Below, piece by piece: positions 30,316-39,816 of a stretch of 64,000 nt of DNA. Within the stretch, counting starts at the first letter, position 1; every line of letters starts with the position of its first letter. Below the pieces are notes generated by a model. The model was not told where the DNA came from and searched no databases. It saw only the letters and a list, made by a program, of their open reading frames with translations. The translations under genes and the position numbers were made by a program. Source of the stretch: Rouxiella chamberiensis (GTDB lineage: Bacteria > Pseudomonadota > Gammaproteobacteria > Enterobacterales > Enterobacteriaceae); NCBI RefSeq assembly GCF_026967475.1, contig NZ_CP114058.1, forward strand, positions 4,216,001-4,280,000. The letters run 5' to 3'.

Positions 30316-32631
30316 TTAGAGCAGCAGGAAGCTGTTTTCCTTGACGTTTACCGAATCCAGGCCAATAAAGACGTTGAATTTTCCGGCCTCGGCGGCCCAT
30401 TTGAGCTGGTTGTCATAGAAGCCGAGATCGGCCGTGCGCAGCGTAAAGCTGACCTGCTTCTCTTCGCCGGGTTGCAGATACACTTTCTCGAAGTTCTTGA
30501 GCTCTTTAACCGGACGGCTGATTGAAGCGGTGACATCCTGCGTATAAAGCTGAACCACGGTCGCGCCCGCGACCTTGCCGGTATTTTTCACCCTGACACT
30601 TGCGGTTATCGCGCCGTTGCGTGCAAGCGTGGTGGAGGACAGGCTGACATCCGACACAGAGAAATCGGTATAACTCAGGCCATAGCCAAACGGGAACAGC
30701 GGTCCGTTGGTGATATCGAAATAGCGCGAGGTGTACTTGTCCGGCTTTTGCGGATTAAACGGCCTGCCGGTGTTCAGCACGCTGTTGTAGAGCGGGATCT
30801 GGCCGACGGCGCGCGGGAAGGTCATCGGCAGCTTGCCCGACGGGTTGTAGTCGCCAAAGAGCACATCGGCAACTGCATGACCGCCTTCGGTGCCCGCAAA
30901 CCAGGTTTCGAGCATCGCGTTGGCATTGTCATTTTCCCACGGCAGGGTGAGCGGACGCCCGTTCATCAGCACCAGCACCAGCGGTTTACCGGTGGCTTTC
31001 AGCGCCTTCAGCAGATTTTTCTGGCTTTGCGGAATGCTGATATCAGTGCGGCTGGAAGCCTCGTGCGCCATGCCTTGCGCTTCCCCGACCACGGCGACGA
31101 TGACATCGGCTTTCTCGGCGGTTTTCACCGCTTCGTCGATCATTTCCTGTGCCGGACGCGGATCGTTCTGGATCTGTTTTTCATACGAGTTCAGGAAAGT
31201 CACGATGGCTGGATCGTCGATAATATTGGAGCCACGTGCGTATAGCAGCGTGGCCTTGTCGCCTATCGCATCCTGCATGCCCTTGCGCACGGTGATCGTC
31301 TGTTTGGAAACCCCCGCCGCAGACCAGCTGCCCATCATGTCGCGCTGACTGTCGGCCAGTGCGCCAATCAGCGCAATGGTGCCTTTTTTCTGCAACGGCA
31401 GAACGTGGTTGTCATTTTTCAGCAACACCATCGAGGCGCGCGCGACCTCACGCGCCTCGGTGCGATGCAGACGACTTTCGGCATTGGTATCGACAGGGTC
31501 GGTGGAGGGCGGCCCAAGATGGCGATAAGGGTCGGCGAACAGGCCCATGTCCCATTTGGCAATCAATACATCACGCACCGCGCGGTCGATATCCTGCTCA
31601 CTGATGAGTTTGTCTTTCAGCAAGCCGCGCAGATACTGGCCGTACTGATTGTCGGCCATGTCCATATCGACGCCGGCCTTGAGCGCCATGGCTGCCGCCT
31701 GACGATCGTCTTCGGCTACGCCGTGTTTGACCAGACCGCCGATGGCGCCGTGATCGCTTACCGTGAGTCCGTGGAATTTCCACTGATCGCGCAGGATATC
31801 TTTCAGCAGCCAGCCGTTCGAGGTGGCCGGTACGCCATTGACGGAGTTCAGCGCGACCATTACGCCGCCCACACCCGCATCGACGGCAGCCTTGTAGGGC
31901 GGCATGTAGTCGTTGAACATCCGCGACAGGCTCATGTCGACCGTGTTGTATTCGCGTCCGCCTTCCACTGCGCCGTACAGCGCATAGTGCTTGACGTTGG
32001 CCATCACGTTGCCGGGCGCGGAAGGGTCATCGCCCTGATAGCCCTTGACCATTTCATAGGCCAGACGCGAGGTCAGATAGGTATCTTCGCCAAACCCTTC
32101 AGAGACACGGCCCCAGCGGGGATCACGCGTGATATCGACCATGGGGGAAAAGGTCATGTTCAGGCCATCGGCGGCGGTTTCTTCTGCCGACACGCGTGCG
32201 CTGGTGGCGACGGCCTGCATATCCCAGCTCGACGCCAGTCCAAGGCTGATAGGAAATATCGTGCGCTGACCGTGCACCACATCATAGGCATAGAAAGGCG
32301 GGATCTTGAGGCGGCTGTATTGCACCTGATCCTGCATACGGCGGATATCCGGCTTGGTCACGGTATTGAATACGCCGCCAACCTTGTCTTCACGAATATC
32401 GGCCATGATCTTTTCTTTCGGATTATCGGGGCCGACGCTCACCAGATTAAGCTGACCGATTTTGTCGTCCAGCGTCATCTTCTTCATGAGAGTGGCGATA
32501 AAGCTATCGCGCTGTTTTATTTGTGTCTGTGGAATGGCCGAAGAGACCGGCGTTTGCGCCTCGGCGGCGAGAGCATAAAGCGGAGAACCCAACATCAAAA
32601 CGACTGCGCCAATCACGTAATGCGTCTTCAT
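30316..32631 (-). CDS. bglX: Periplasmic beta-glucosidase BglX
   Basis: 771 residues from MKTHYVIGAVVL at 32631 (AGGA site). Signal peptide ends ALAAEA. The glycoside hydrolase 3 N-terminal domain has the catalytic Asp in GLTVSDHGAIG; a GH3 C-terminal domain and a fibronectin-III-like end follow. It hydrolyses beta-glucosides in the periplasm. Size and sequence fit E. coli BglX (765 residues). Confidence 0.94.
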   Translation of the reverse strand: MKTHYVIGAVVLMLGSPLYALAAEAQTPVSSAIPQTQIKQRDSFIATLMKKMTLDDKIGQLNLVSVGPDNPKEKIMADIREDKVGGVFNTVTKPDIRRMQDQVQYSRLKIPPFYAYDVVHGQRTIFPISLGLASSWDMQAVATSARVSAEETAADGLNMTFSPMVDITRDPRWGRVSEGFGEDTYLTSRLAYEMVKGYQGDDPSAPGNVMANVKHYALYGAVEGGREYNTVDMSLSRMFNDYMPPYKAAVDAGVGGVMVALNSVNGVPATSNGWLLKDILRDQWKFHGLTVSDHGAIGGLVKHGVAEDDRQAAAMALKAGVDMDMADNQYGQYLRGLLKDKLISEQDIDRAVRDVLIAKWDMGLFADPYRHLGPPSTDPVDTNAESRLHRTEAREVARASMVLLKNDNHVLPLQKKGTIALIGALADSQRDMMGSWSAAGVSKQTITVRKGMQDAIGDKATLLYARGSNIIDDPAIVTFLNSYEKQIQNDPRPAQEMIDEAVKTAEKADVIVAVVGEAQGMAHEASSRTDISIPQSQKNLLKALKATGKPLVLVLMNGRPLTLPWENDNANAMLETWFAGTEGGHAVADVLFGDYNPSGKLPMTFPRAVGQIPLYNSVLNTGRPFNPQKPDKYTSRYFDITNGPLFPFGYGLSYTDFSVSDVSLSSTTLARNGAITASVRVKNTGKVAGATVVQLYTQDVTASISRPVKELKNFEKVYLQPGEEKQVSFTLRTADLGFYDNQLKWAAEAGKFNVFIGLDSVNVKENSFLLL

Positions 32632-32857
32632 TCGATATCCTATATCTCCCTCCGGCTTCTCGAAAATAGCGCGAGATAAGGGCAGAGGGTCAAATGTCAT
32701 TTTTGGGAAAAGTATGAACAGTATCTAATACGGGAATTCAGGCTTTAGCAAATAATATGTAAGATATAGAAAGGATTAGTAACTTAACGCAGATAAAGAC
32801 GGGCATTTCCGGCAGCGAGGGGGCATTGCGCACGGTTCGCTGCCGCAGAAAAAGGGA

Positions 32858-33139
32858 TCAGGGCATAGGCCAGGTCGTTGGCTGCTGACTCATAATATCG
32901 ATAAACACGTCTTTGGACGTCAGCCAGAAATGTGACAGGGCTTCAACGCTGAACGTCATCCCCATCAGACCCATCACGAACCAGCAGGTCATCGACAGAC
33001 CTAATCCGCTGCACATAAATGCCAGGGTGTTCTTACTGGTTTGACGGCAAACCACATTCAGTTGGCTGGCAAAAAACATCATCAGCGCGCTCAGTAATTC
33101 CCAGCGCATCATCATGAATCCAGTCGTCAGGGTGTTCAT
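32858..33139 (-). CDS. yjcB: YjcB-family membrane protein
   Basis: 93 residues with two hydrophobic segments (RWELLSALMMFFASQLN, SGLGLSMTCWFVMGLMGM) and a C-terminal PTTWPMP. It resembles E. coli YjcB in length, start (TLTTG then RWELLSA) and end. Function unknown. A consensus CRP site lies 120 bp upstream of its start. Confidence 0.8.
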   Translation of the reverse strand: MNTLTTGFMMMRWELLSALMMFFASQLNVVCRQTSKNTLAFMCSGLGLSMTCWFVMGLMGMTFSVEALSHFWLTSKDVFIDIMSQQPTTWPMP

Positions 33140-33862
33140 CGAATTAAGTCCTTAATACATGCAACCTTATACACATACGAAACGGCATAATTTCAGGGCA
33201 ACGCCATGAATTTAAATAAGTTATGGTAGAAGTTTGGAGATGTTGAAAACGGTAAAAGTGTGATTTAGGTCACATTCTATCACTGGCCTTTATTATTGTG
33301 CAAAAAACAATCTGGAATATGAACCCCCGTAAATGGCATAAAAGTTATAAAACAACAGTCGCATTAATATTTAACGTCAATTTAACAGGGTGATGATTTC
33401 CCAAGGCAAGCAGGGCAGTAACATCAAAAAATAGCCGCCAGGGCCTGAAGGGCGGGCCAAATCTTGTCTGGCTAATGAGTGGGGAATGAGTAGAATTATT
33501 AATAGATGATTTTCGCTAGAGTCTTATTCATTCTGTAATTAGCTGTTTTTTAACCAGTAAACATTAACGTTTTTTGAGTTATAAGCGGTTTGAGTGGCTT
33601 TGCTAAGAAAATTCCTAGTAACATGCAGGCCCCTCAAGTGTTAATTTTCTGTAAATTTGCGTCGAAATGGCTATTTCAGCGCGGTTAAAGTTAGGGTTAA
33701 ATTTTGATAAACCCTCTTTACCGACATAAAAAATTGCAGGAGCTCAGGTTTTCAGGGTTTTACGTTTTAATTGGATTTAAACCATTTAGGCCTATTCATG
33801 CTGTACGGCTGATTTTATATTTTTACTAGCCGTTAGGATGACTCTTTATATTTAAGGGAACT
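33140..33862. other. Long AT-rich regulatory region between yjcB and the LuxR gene
   Basis: About 720 bp without a credible gene between divergent yjcB and the LuxR-type gene. It carries one consensus CRP site (33259-33274). The remainder is AT-rich with many short T and A tracts, as expected for H-NS-controlled regulatory DNA; a long leader for the LuxR gene is possible. Confidence 0.5.
33259..33274. promoter_or_regulatory. CRP-cAMP binding site
   Basis: TGTGATTTAGGTCACA has both perfect half sites TGTGA and TCACA with the six-base spacer, the consensus for CRP. It is about 120 bp upstream of yjcB on one side and 590 bp upstream of the LuxR gene on the other, so yjcB is the likelier target. 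Confidence 0.7.
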
Positions 33863-34477
33863 ATGAAAAACTTGGTCATAATGGAACCTCATTCCTTTAC
33901 CTCCTTGGCCATGAGAGCGCTAATTCCTGAAGATGTTAAAATTCGGGGCGCGTTAAAAGGTTTCTCTCCGTTACAATCGATGCTCGACGCCGAAATGATT
34001 GATATTGTCATCATGGAAATATATGACACCAATCTATTTCCAATGGACGGCATCGATTTTATCCGCCGCAATGCAGAACACTGGAATCGTGTGACGCTCA
34101 TAATTTGTACTGATGTAGATAATGTTTTTCTTATCAAAGAGTTGATGAAGTGCAAAGCGCGTGTGCTTATTTCCAAGAAAGATGACATCGTGTCGGTTGA
34201 ACACGCCATCGATAAAGGGATCTCGGGCGATTATTATTGCAGTCCGAACCTGCTGGAGATAGTCAACTCCGACAGCAATGAGCTGTCGCTCACCTCGAGC
34301 GAGTTACGCGTGATGTCATTATTGCTGAATAACAAGACGCCGATGGAAATATCCGAATCGCTGGGGGTAAGCTATAAAACCGTGCAAACCCACAAAAGAA
34401 ACGTGATGCAGAAATTAGGTGCCAGAAATAGCTTTGGCCTGATGAAAATAGGCTATCAATACAAAATAAAACTTTAG
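33863..34477 (+). CDS. LuxR/NarL-type transcriptional regulator with degenerate receiver
   Basis: 204 residues with AAGGGAAC before the ATG. Residues 1-120 have the receiver-like pattern (NLVIMEPHSF, DIVIMEIYD) but the acidic pocket is lost: EP replaces DD, and Glu stands where the phosphorylated Asp should be. Residues 140-204 are a LuxR helix-turn-helix (LTSSELRVMSLLLNN, SESLGVSYKTVQTHKRNVMQKLG). It is probably active without phosphorylation, in the manner of RcsA-like partners. Its place 2 kb upstream of wza suggests control of exopolysaccharide, which is inference. Confidence 0.82.
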   Translation: MKNLVIMEPHSFTSLAMRALIPEDVKIRGALKGFSPLQSMLDAEMIDIVIMEIYDTNLFPMDGIDFIRRNAEHWNRVTLIICTDVDNVFLIKELMKCKARVLISKKDDIVSVEHAIDKGISGDYYCSPNLLEIVNSDSNELSLTSSELRVMSLLLNNKTPMEISESLGVSYKTVQTHKRNVMQKLGARNSFGLMKIGYQYKIKL

Positions 34478-34621
34478 TCAGGTTATTATTTTTCATCTTA
34501 CTGCCATAATCAGCGCGTAATGTCGCTACACCTCTTGGGTTATCACGCTTTGCGTTCCTAAGGTGCACAATATTGTCTACACTGGTTGCACTCTTTTTCA
34601 ACGCCAGCAGGGTTCGACAAG

Positions 34622-35155
34622 ATGAACAATACCTTCAAACGCATGCATTCACCGGTGGGTATTTTAACGCTGGTGGCGCGGGGCGACAGACTGGCCGCCG
34701 TGCTGTGGGAGATTGAGCGGGAAAACCGCGTTCGCCTTGGCACATTGATTGAAAATGAGACACACCCGATACTCGTCGAAACCGAGCGTCAGTTAAACGA
34801 GTATTTCGCAGGAACGCGAACCCGTTTCGACCTCCCGCTGGATTTTCAGGGAACCGAATTTCAGAAACGGGTCTGGCAGGCATTGCTGGAAATTCCCTAT
34901 GGTGAAACCCGCAGTTACAGCCAGATAGCGCTGGCGCTGGGTAATCCCAAGTCCGTTCGCGCCGTCGGCGCTGCGAATGGGCGTAATCCGATTTCTATCA
35001 TCGCTCCCTGTCATCGCGTCATTGGCGCATCTGGTGCATTGACCGGTTTTGCCGGTGGTCTGGAGGCAAAAACGCTTCTATTGACGCTGGAAGGGCATAA
35101 ATTCACTGCTGCGGTGGCGGATGTCTCGAATCATCAGAGAACCTTCTCATTTTAA
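34622..35155 (+). CDS. ogt: Methylated-DNA-protein-cysteine methyltransferase Ogt
   Basis: 177 residues from MNNTFKRMHSPVG at 34622. The acceptor cysteine is in IAPCHRVIG; the DNA-binding helix FQKRVWQALLEIPYGETRSY and the Asn hinge (AVGAANGRNP) are intact. It repairs O6-methylguanine and O4-methylthymine by irreversible self-methylation. An upstream in-frame ATG at 34586 is less likely. Confidence 0.92.
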   Translation: MNNTFKRMHSPVGILTLVARGDRLAAVLWEIERENRVRLGTLIENETHPILVETERQLNEYFAGTRTRFDLPLDFQGTEFQKRVWQALLEIPYGETRSYSQIALALGNPKSVRAVGAANGRNPISIIAPCHRVIGASGALTGFAGGLEAKTLLLTLEGHKFTAAVADVSNHQRTFSF

Positions 35156-36044
35156 ATTTTAAATAATTAAAGTAAGTTGTTAACGAATGAACGACATCGT
35201 TAGCGCAATTTTGACGAATTTTTGTTATCTTCATCACAAATCCTTCTGGGCGATAAATTGTTATTGCTTGGTTTTGCTGGAAAAAAGTCGGAATAATCGT
35301 CTGGTAGTTGGCGGGCTGGAAGCCCACAGTGCTCTGGTTGCTGATAAGCCAAGGCGGTAGCGTGGATGGCGAAATTATCGGCTGCGGTTTCATTCGTTGA
35401 AAAACCTGTAATCTATACCCTTCGCTGTGGCATTATCCGTCGTAACGCCTATTCAACAGGTTAGCGCGATTAGGGGCGGTATCATGAACACTGCCGAGTC
35501 GATCCGATTTTTGGCGTTGCGCTTTTTTCTCCATATCGACCTACGGATGGGCCATTCCATCGTAATTTGAACGTACAGTCATTATCGGCAAAGGAGAAGG
35601 TTTTCCCTGATGGAAAAAGAATTCGCAGTCGACACGTCATGCCTTGGCGCTTGCCTCTCCGCGAGCGGATTTTTACCTATCAGAAAATCCTCTATTTCAC
35701 AAAGGGTTGCCGAGTTTTCGACTTCCAGTTCGCGTTTACAGTCCTTGAAGCCCGGCGATGAAATTCGCTATCGCCTACGGCAATATCTGATTTGTGCCGA
35801 CCCTATGGCGCAAAATTTTTCTGTGCCTGATACTACAACCATTCAGGGACGTTTAAGTTTCCCTTCGTCGCGCACGCAGGTGCGGTGCAGCAAGGCAAAA
35901 AGCATGGGCTGCGATGACGCCGGTAACGGGCACAGTTGAAATTTCCTTAAACCTTTAAACCACGCGTCTTCCCACGTGGTTTGGCAATACAACAGGGACA
36001 AGGGTGATAGCGCGTCCTTTCCAATACTTGACTCTAACTTTTGA
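35156..36044 (+). promoter_or_regulatory. Long leader of the wza operon
   Basis: About 890 bp without a convincing gene. It contains the JUMPstart at 35327, so most of the rest is an untranslated leader of about 680 nt before wza. A short inverted repeat CCACGCGTCTTCCCACGTGG lies near 35960. A possible RcsAB-type box (GAATAATC core, about 35288-35302) is only a partial match. Confidence 0.6.
35327..35364 (+). promoter_or_regulatory. JUMPstart sequence with ops element
   Basis: The 38-bp block starts CAGTGCTCTGGT and ends with the ops element GGCGGTAGCGTG at 35353-35364. The ops element pauses RNA polymerase and recruits RfaH, which allows transcription of long polysaccharide operons. It is placed as expected upstream of wza, though here the operon is only two genes long. 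Confidence 0.92.
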
Positions 36045-37193
36045 ATGAAATCAATGACAAAAAAACATGTAATCAAGTTGACAGCCGTTGCTGTTCTTGT
36101 GGGTCTCCTTAGTGGCTGTACCGTAGTGCCTGGTCAGGGATTGAACAGCGTCGGTAAGAATGTGGTTGAACAGCCGGACAGCAATTCCGACTGGGATCAA
36201 AAAGTCAACGTCTATCCGATGACGCCTCAGCTGGTTCAGCAAATGCGTCCTCCGAAAGTGTTGTCTCGCCCGAACCCTGCTCTGGACGCGCAGGTAAATA
36301 ATTACCAATACCGCATCGGTGTCGGCGATGTCGTCAACGTCACCGTGTGGGATCACGCAGAATTGACTACGCCTGCGGGTCAGTATCGCAGTGCCGAAGA
36401 CAGCGGTAACTGGGTCGGCGCCGACGGCAATATTTTCTATCCTTATATCGGTAAAGTGCACGTGGTGGGCAAAACCATGGCCGAAGTCCGTCAGGATATT
36501 GCCAAGCGTCTCGTCACCTATATTGAAAGCCCGCAGGTTGACGTGAGTGTAGCGGCCTTCCGCTCGCAAAAAGCCTACGTCTCCGGTCAGGTCAACAAAT
36601 CTGCCCAACTGCCTATCACCAACATTCCGATGACTGTGGTCGATGCCATCAATGCCGCAGGCGGTTTGGCTTCCGATGCCGACTGGCGCAATGTGGTCCT
36701 TACCCACGATGGCAAGGATACGATTATCAACCTGGCATCGTTGCTGCAAAAGGGCGACCTGATGCAGAACCACCTGTTATATCCGGGTGACATTCTTTAT
36801 GTTCCGCGCAATGACAGCCAGAAAGTCTTCGTGATGGGCGAAGTCTTGCAGCAGGCAACCATGAAGATGGACCGCAGTGGCATGACGCTGGCCGAAGCCC
36901 TGGGTAACTCTTCAGGTATTGATCAGATTCAATCTGACGCCTCGGGCATCTTTGTTATTCGCCAGTTGAAAGGCGACAAGCAGGGGCGTATCGCCAATAT
37001 CTATCAGCTTCAGGCCAAAGATGCCTCCGCGATGGTGATGGCTGCGCAGTTCCAGCTCAAGCCGTACGACATTGTTTATGTGACTACCGCGCCTCTTGTT
37101 CGTTGGAACCGCGTAATTTCACAGCTGCTTCCTACCATTACCGGTACGCACGACACGCTTCAGACTCTGCAGTTCTACAAAAACTGGGACTAA
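36045..37193 (+). CDS. wza: Outer-membrane polysaccharide export lipoprotein Wza
   Basis: 382 residues. Lipoprotein signal with lipobox LLSGC (Cys near residue 25), then [16 protein letters not shown], the export domain [27 protein letters not shown] and two SLBB domains. It forms the octameric outer-membrane channel for capsule or colanic acid. ATG at 36045 or 36054; neither has a strong ribosome site. Wzb starts three bases after the stop, but wzc, its inner-membrane partner, is missing. Confidence 0.95.
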   Translation: MKSMTKKHVIKLTAVAVLVGLLSGCTVVPGQGLNSVGKNVVEQPDSNSDWDQKVNVYPMTPQLVQQMRPPKVLSRPNPALDAQVNNYQYRIGVGDVVNVTVWDHAELTTPAGQYRSAEDSGNWVGADGNIFYPYIGKVHVVGKTMAEVRQDIAKRLVTYIESPQVDVSVAAFRSQKAYVSGQVNKSAQLPITNIPMTVVDAINAAGGLASDADWRNVVLTHDGKDTIINLASLLQKGDLMQNHLLYPGDILYVPRNDSQKVFVMGEVLQQATMKMDRSGMTLAEALGNSSGIDQIQSDASGIFVIRQLKGDKQGRIANIYQLQAKDASAMVMAAQFQLKPYDIVYVTTAPLVRWNRVISQLLPTITGTHDTLQTLQFYKNWD

Positions 37194-37196
37194 TAT

Positions 37197-37631
37197 ATGT
37201 TTAATTCGGTATTGGTGGTGTGTACCGGAAACATCTGCCGTTCGCCGACGGCCGAAAGACGGCTTCGTCAGTTACTGCCGGGCAAGAAGATCGATTCGGC
37301 TGGCGTGGGTGCCCTTATTGGGCACCAGGCCGATTCTCAGGCTTCTTTTATTGCTAAAGAGCATGGGCTTTCATTGGAAGGACATCGTGGGCAGCAATTC
37401 AGCGCTGAATTGGCTCGTCAGTACGATTTAATTCTGGTGATGGACCAGTCTCATATTGAACAGGTATCAAAGCAGGCATCGGAAGCCCGGGGGAAAACAT
37501 TACTCCTGGGGCACTGGCTGGATAAAAAAGAGATCCCCGATCCTTATCGCCAGAGTCGAGAGGCGTTCGATCATGTGTACCAGTTAATTGATGAGGCCTG
37601 CCAAAGCTGGTTGCCTAAATTAGCGAGCTAA
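37197..37631 (+). CDS. wzb: Low-molecular-weight protein-tyrosine phosphatase Wzb
   Basis: 144 residues with the catalytic loop C9TGNICR15S and the general acid in DPYRQS. Wzb dephosphorylates the tyrosine kinase Wzc. Sequence is intact. With no wzc in the window, its normal substrate must be encoded elsewhere or be absent. Confidence 0.94.
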   Translation: MFNSVLVVCTGNICRSPTAERRLRQLLPGKKIDSAGVGALIGHQADSQASFIAKEHGLSLEGHRGQQFSAELARQYDLILVMDQSHIEQVSKQASEARGKTLLLGHWLDKKEIPDPYRQSREAFDHVYQLIDEACQSWLPKLAS

Positions 37632-37698
37632 TATTTGGCACCAACGGTTTGGCGAATACGTCGAATTTGACTTAAATATCGACAGCAGCAGAGTTGGC

Positions 37699-37772
37699 AA
37701 ATCACAGATATATTGGATAACGAAACATTCGCGATTCTTTTATTGCGGCTAATTCCGAATTATCTGTGATTT
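37699..37772. repeat. Long inverted repeat downstream of wzb
   Basis: AAATCACAGATA (37699-37710) and TATCTGTGATTT (37761-37772) are perfect 12-base complements separated by 50 bases. Flanking TTGGCA and TGCCAA extend the pairing with a small bulge. It sits where wzc would be expected and directly before a terminator; it could be a transcript 3' structure or the scar of a small mobile repeat. Confidence 0.5.
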
Positions 37773-37773
37773 G

Positions 37774-37796
37774 AACCTGCCAAAGCAGGTTTTTTT
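37774..37796 (+). terminator. Intrinsic terminator after wzb
   Basis: AACCTGC-CAAA-GCAGGTT followed by TTTTTT. A compact hairpin with U-tract, about 140 bp after the wzb stop. It separates wza-wzb from wcaJ. Confidence 0.8.
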
Positions 37797-38334
37797 ATGG
37801 ATTTAACATATCATCTATAATCTACAGCGTAGCTAACTTGTCAGAGCCGAGAGATGTTAATAAAGCACGCTAAAATTGTCTCTCGTTATCATTGGGGTTA
37901 AGGAATTTCTTAAAGGAGGCTCGCTCGGTTCGTACTCTTATGAAATAGCTATGCTGATGAAGTTCATAAGCAGCAAGTAGCTAGCAGCAATTGTGAAATT
38001 GTGTTTTTTCAGTAAGATAGAATGCATTGCGGCTTTTGCAACCCTAAGGAATGGGGCGCAGAAAGTCATTTACTCTCCGGTTTTTTACGGTGTTTTGAAG
38101 GCTTGCAGGGGCAATCTGTCTCTTGTTTAGCCAATTTGAGAAGTATTTCGGAAGCCAAGTCAGAACTTTTTCAGGGCATTTAACGTCGTTTTTGAACCCT
38201 TTATCTTGGAAGCATTGAGACTTCGAAGAGTTTTTCAAGAGCAAGGCCAACTTGCCGGGCGCATAGCCAAGACTTGTATCCGACATATTTCCTTATGGGC
38301 ATATGATATCCATGATCGCAGACAGGCAAACAAC
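37797..38334. other. Gap between capsule terminator and wcaJ
   Basis: About 540 bp with no gene I can support. In complete loci wzc and glycosyltransferase genes lie between wzb and a WcaJ-type gene; I find no trace of Wzc motifs in any frame. An open frame on the minus strand (38044-38286) and the upstream extension of the wcaJ frame are probably chance. Confidence 0.5.
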
Positions 38335-39729
38335 ATGACGAGTTTCGGTAGAAAAACATTACAGTATAGTGCTTCTGTCACTTCAGTCATTCAAAGACTT
38401 TCCGATATCTTGACTATATCATTTGGGTTATATTTCACGCGTTTGTTTTTTCATGAAGCATTCATGTACCAAGATATAATCATGGTATTGGCTTCGATAA
38501 TTGTATTCCAGATGATTGGTGGTTTTACCGATTTTTACCGCTCCTGGCGCGGTGTCAGGATTGGTTTTGAACTCAGGGTCGTTCTTCAGAGTTGGGTGTT
38601 AAGTGTATTGGTGACCTTTGGTGCCTTATCTCTGGTCCAGATCGTCAACGAAAATATTGTTATTTGCGCTACCTGGTTCCTTATTGTCTGTTTAGGATTA
38701 ATCATCTCGCGACTCGTTATTCGCTATGTTATTGGTCATCTACGCAATAAAGGTTATAACACCCGTAATGTCGCGATTATGGGCGCTTTCACGCCGGGTA
38801 TCAAACTGGCGGAATCCCTGCGCGATGCGCATTGGATGGGCTTTAGAGTGCTTGGCATCTATGATGATGGCGACGTGCCACAAGATACCGACATTCCGAA
38901 AATCGGCGATTTCAAACAGCTAATTCATGATGCTCGCGTCGGTAAAATCGATCGGGTCTATATCGCCTTGCCGATGACTCAGGAAAAAATCATCAAGGAA
39001 GCCGTTGAAGAACTCTCCGATTCAACCTGTTCCGTGGTGCTTATCCCCGATGTTTTTACCTTTAATTTACTGCATGCGCGCACCGATGAAATAAACGGTG
39101 TTCCGGTGGTTTCGCTGTTCGATACCCCCATGATTGGGGTGAACAGGCTTATTAAACGACTGGAAGACATCATTGTCTCCATTATCATTCTGACCTTTAT
39201 TTCACCCATCCTGCTGTTCATTGCGATTGCCGTGAAATTAACGTCGCCGGGACCGGTGATTTTCAAGCAACAGCGTTATGGTATTGATGGCAAAGGTATT
39301 GCCGTCTGGAAATTCAGAAGCATGGTTGTCATGGAAAACGGTGACAGTGTTGTTCAGGCAACAAAGGGCGATGCTCGTATTACCAAGCTCGGAAGTTTCC
39401 TGCGTAAAACCTCGCTGGATGAACTGCCACAGTTTATCAACGTGTTGAAAGGCGATATGTCTATTGTGGGCCCAAGACCTCATGCCGTGGCGCATAATGA
39501 GCTGTATCGCACCATGATTAGTGGTTATATGCTGCGCCATAAAATGAAACCGGGCATTACAGGCTGGGCGCAAATTAATGGCTGGCGCGGAGAAACCGAT
39601 ACGCTGGACAAAATGGAAAAACGCGTCGAGTTTGACCTTGATTACATCCATAACTGGAGTCTGGGGCTAGATCTCAAGATTATCTTCCTGACGATTTTCA
39701 AAGGGTTTATCCATAAAGCCGCGTATTAA
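38335..39729 (+). CDS. wcaJ: Undecaprenyl-phosphate glucose phosphotransferase (WcaJ type)
   Basis: 464 residues from MTSFGRKTLQYSASVT, the same length as E. coli WcaJ. Four N-terminal membrane segments, a CoA-binding-like middle domain (NVAIMGAFTPGIKLA) and the C-terminal transferase with KFRSM, LRKTSLDELPQFINV and GPRPHA. It loads glucose-1-phosphate onto undecaprenyl phosphate to start colanic acid or similar polymers. The frame extends upstream to 38206 but AGG before 38335 and family length favour this ATG. Confidence 0.9.
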   Translation: MTSFGRKTLQYSASVTSVIQRLSDILTISFGLYFTRLFFHEAFMYQDIIMVLASIIVFQMIGGFTDFYRSWRGVRIGFELRVVLQSWVLSVLVTFGALSLVQIVNENIVICATWFLIVCLGLIISRLVIRYVIGHLRNKGYNTRNVAIMGAFTPGIKLAESLRDAHWMGFRVLGIYDDGDVPQDTDIPKIGDFKQLIHDARVGKIDRVYIALPMTQEKIIKEAVEELSDSTCSVVLIPDVFTFNLLHARTDEINGVPVVSLFDTPMIGVNRLIKRLEDIIVSIIILTFISPILLFIAIAVKLTSPGPVIFKQQRYGIDGKGIAVWKFRSMVVMENGDSVVQATKGDARITKLGSFLRKTSLDELPQFINVLKGDMSIVGPRPHAVAHNELYRTMISGYMLRHKMKPGITGWAQINGWRGETDTLDKMEKRVEFDLDYIHNWSLGLDLKIIFLTIFKGFIHKAAY

Positions 39730-39753
39730 GACAATCTTTAAACTCTGTTATAG

Positions 39754-39786
39754 AAAAAAGGCCGCATACTGTGCGGCCTTTTTTTA
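39754..39786. terminator. Bidirectional intrinsic terminator after wcaJ
   Basis: AAAAAAGGCCGCA-TACTG-TGCGGCCTTTTTTT: an eight-base GC-rich stem with A and T tracts on both sides. It can serve wcaJ on the plus strand and the YecA-like gene on the minus strand. Confidence 0.88.
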
Positions 39787-39816
39787 TGCATTTTTTGAAG
39801 CATAAAAATCAAAGAA

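Noticed and set aside
31405..32679. Open frame of 424 codons opposite bglX
   Set aside because: Shadow of bglX on the other strand with the same composition bias.
35288..35302. RcsAB box upstream of JUMPstart
   Set aside because: Core GAATAATC fits but the flanks miss several consensus positions.
35610..35939. 109-codon frame in the wza leader
   Set aside because: Weak ribosome site, Ser-rich without domain pattern, and it lies inside the expected untranslated leader after JUMPstart. I would need conservation to accept it.
38044..38286. 80-codon minus-strand frame upstream of wcaJ
   Set aside because: No ribosome site worth naming and no resemblance to capsule or other proteins; overlaps the wcaJ leader.
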